Shown: piece after piece, positions 28,241-28,962 of the stretch
Layout of the letters: the number at the start of each line of letters is the position of its first letter
Numbering within the stretch: position 1 is the stretch's first letter
Origin: a virus
Length of the DNA stretch: 28,962 bases
Reading direction: 5' to 3' (one strand)
Virus record (IMG/VR): IMGVR_UViG_3300000116_000135
Span: 204 to 29,165 of that record
Notes under the pieces: generated by a model
The model's input: the letters and a program-made list of their open reading frames with translations, nothing else
What the model was told of the DNA's origin: nothing
Database searches by the model: none
Program-made: the position numbers and the translations under genes

Positions 28241-28434
28241 TGCCAAAAACCTTTCTGCTCTAGGGCTTCACGAAACTTATCAATTAACTCATAGGTTGAT
28301 TCAGCCATGCGTATGTTACCATTTGCTCTTTGCTTGTCATACTCAGCCCAAAGACCTACAGTTGCCATTGAAATATCACTACAAGACACAAGCATCTTAG
28401 CTTGCTGGTCATACTCTTTAACTTTAGTTCTCAT
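28237..28434 (-). CDS. Small helical protein, unknown
   Basis: A 65-residue protein that is mostly helical (KVKEYDQQAKMLVSCSDISM, then VGLWAEYDKQRANGN and TYELIDKFREALEQKG). It looks like a small helical hairpin. The ATG has AAAGGAG seven bases upstream. A predicted promoter at 28478-28506 lies just before it, so it may be the first gene of a transcript running into the cluster. No family is recognised. Confidence 0.5.
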   Translation of the reverse strand: MRTKVKEYDQQAKMLVSCSDISMATVGLWAEYDKQRANGNIRMAESTYELIDKFREALEQKGFWQ

Positions 28435-28597
28435 ACCTAATCTCCTTTACATCTTCAATCTGTGACATTGTTAACTCAGTATATGACGGTGTGGCATCAC
28501 CGTCAATTACTAAGTCAGATGCTTCTTCAATACTTTCAGCCTCAATTATATATATACTTTGATATATATCAAGTACTTCTATTTCAAACTTTTTCAT
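28424..28597 (-). CDS. DpnD/PcfM-like small protein
   Basis: A 57-residue acidic protein beginning MKKFEIEVLDIYQSIYIIEA, then SIEEASDLV (a helix). The pattern MKxFxxEVxxxxxxxxxxEAxSxEEA is that of DpnD/PcfM-like small proteins common in phages and mobile elements, with no known activity. The ATG at 28597 (MKKF) is preferred; an earlier in-frame start at 28627 lies within the preceding gene. A promoter with an internal palindrome is embedded in its second half. Confidence 0.5.
   Translation of the reverse strand: MKKFEIEVLDIYQSIYIIEAESIEEASDLVIDGDATPSYTELTMSQIEDVKEIRYEN
28478..28506 (-). promoter_or_regulatory. Promoter with operator-like palindrome for early small genes
   Basis: On the minus strand, -35 TTGACG (28506-28501, 5 of 6), a 17-base spacer, then -10 TATACT (28483-28478, 5 of 6). 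A perfect eight-base inverted repeat, TGACGGTG (28484-28491) and CACCGTCA (28498-28505) with six bases between, fills the spacer and covers most of the -35. A protein bound there would block RNA polymerase. It lies inside the 57-residue gene and about 36 bases of leader would precede the ATG at 28434. Confidence 0.55.
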
Positions 28598-28868
28598 ATT
28601 GTTTCCATTCATCTGTTGCTTCAACAAGGTGTGCTAAGTCTTTGACTTCACTAGCATATACATCTCCCATCTCCCAACTGTCGTTGGTCATAGGGGATTT
28701 CACTGCACAAAACCATCGTGCATATTGGTTGGTATCTTCTTTATCACGGCCTTGCCATGCCTTCAACACCTTCCATTCAAAGTACATCCCATTCAGTGGG
28801 TTGTCCACACGATAGGTTGCATATGCATTGTCAACTTTTACTGTCTTCCCAAACAAATTCTTAGCCAT
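28584..28868 (-). CDS. Conserved small marine-phage protein, unknown function
   Basis: A 94-residue protein. MAKNLFGKTVKVDNAYATYR (1-20) is followed by FEWKVLKAWQG (about 30-40), NQYARWFCAVKSPMTNDSWE and GDVYASEVK. I recognise this pattern (GK-x-x-x-VDN-x-YA ... WKVLK ... YARWF-x-A) from many marine phages, where it has no assigned function. Rich in Trp/Tyr, probably a beta fold. The ATG at 28868 has AGGAG eight bases upstream; a longer start at 28943 is rejected because it lacks one and runs through the neighbouring frame. Confidence 0.65.
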   Translation of the reverse strand: MAKNLFGKTVKVDNAYATYRVDNPLNGMYFEWKVLKAWQGRDKEDTNQYARWFCAVKSPMTNDSWEMGDVYASEVKDLAHLVEATDEWKQYEKV

Positions 28869-28881
28869 ATCAAATCTCCTA

Positions 28882-28962
28882 TTAATCACAAGACGAAAGG
28901 CGAGAGAATGTAATCTCTGCCCCACCGCCATCAAGTTCAACAATCTTTTCTACCTTGGTCAT
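28882..28962 (-). CDS. Possible small gene or C-terminal end of a gene, cut by window edge
   Basis: A frame reads in from the window edge on the minus strand for 26 codons: TKVEKIVELDGGGAEITFSR, then LSSCD and TAA (28882). The last three bases of the window form an in-frame ATG, but the true start may lie beyond the edge. The stop is 13 bases before the next gene, as expected in this packed cluster. No function can be inferred. Confidence 0.35.
   Translation of the reverse strand: MTKVEKIVELDGGGAEITFSRLSSCD

Noticed and set aside
1-28962. tRNA genes, rRNA genes, insertion sequences and attachment sites
   Set aside because: None was recognised on either strand by eye; nearly all bases are covered by protein genes.

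Overview
This window is part of a lytic tailed-phage genome, most likely a short-tailed (podovirus-like) marine phage. The DNA is AT-rich and densely packed, with most neighbouring genes overlapping or touching (TAATG or ATGA junctions). The replication proteins are T7-like: gp5-type DNA polymerase, gp4-type primase-helicase, gp3-type endonuclease I and gp2.5-type single-stranded DNA-binding protein. They sit beside a monomeric vitamin B12-dependent ribonucleotide reductase, MazG and DUF3310. A DUF1289 mini-gene and a holin resembling the three-helix gene-transfer-agent type point to an alphaproteobacterial host. The mix recalls the SIO1-like 'cobavirus' roseophages, which also carry a B12-dependent reductase, but that placement is inference. 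No integrase, repressor gene, phage RNA polymerase, tRNA, rRNA, CRISPR array or insertion sequence was recognised. Portal, major capsid and large terminase are not in the window.

Plus strand, 1-13652: late genes. The window opens inside a tail-fibre gene (1-957), followed by a tail-assembly-chaperone-like gene, a small membrane/coiled-coil protein, a fibre-like protein, a 611-residue tail or head-completion protein, a chain of small and then very large internal-virion or ejection-type proteins (to 12411), and a lysis cassette (two-helix holin candidate, DUF1289 mini-protein, GH24 endolysin, three-helix holin candidate). A good sigma70-type promoter lies just before 1811.

Minus strand, 28962-13587 (read right to left): first a string of small genes (28962-26456), many acidic and probably early host-takeover proteins; then MazG and two small unknowns; then the replication block (primase-helicase, polymerase, PD-(D/E)XK-like nuclease, SSB, DUF3310, Cas4/RecB-like exonuclease, endonuclease I, a small helical protein and the reductase); then two glycosyltransferase-type genes; and last the small terminase subunit. 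The two strands converge at about 13.6 kb, where the holin and small terminase genes overlap tail to tail by 66 bases, with no terminator between them.

Several host-type promoters can be read directly: upstream of the primase-helicase, the nuclease, SSB, the glycosyltransferases and the early small genes. The most interesting spot is the 67-base gap between the reductase and the glycosyltransferases. A near-consensus promoter is embedded in a long inverted repeat there. Read-through RNA would fold and bury the ribosome-binding site, while RNA started at the local promoter would lack the masking arm. Phage T4 uses this logic for genes such as lysozyme e. The second protein behind this switch is a 771-residue fusion of a glycosyltransferase-like domain, a methyltransferase-like domain and a DUF115-like domain. 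The pair is the best candidate here for an undescribed system, perhaps glycan modification of the virion, cell surface or DNA.
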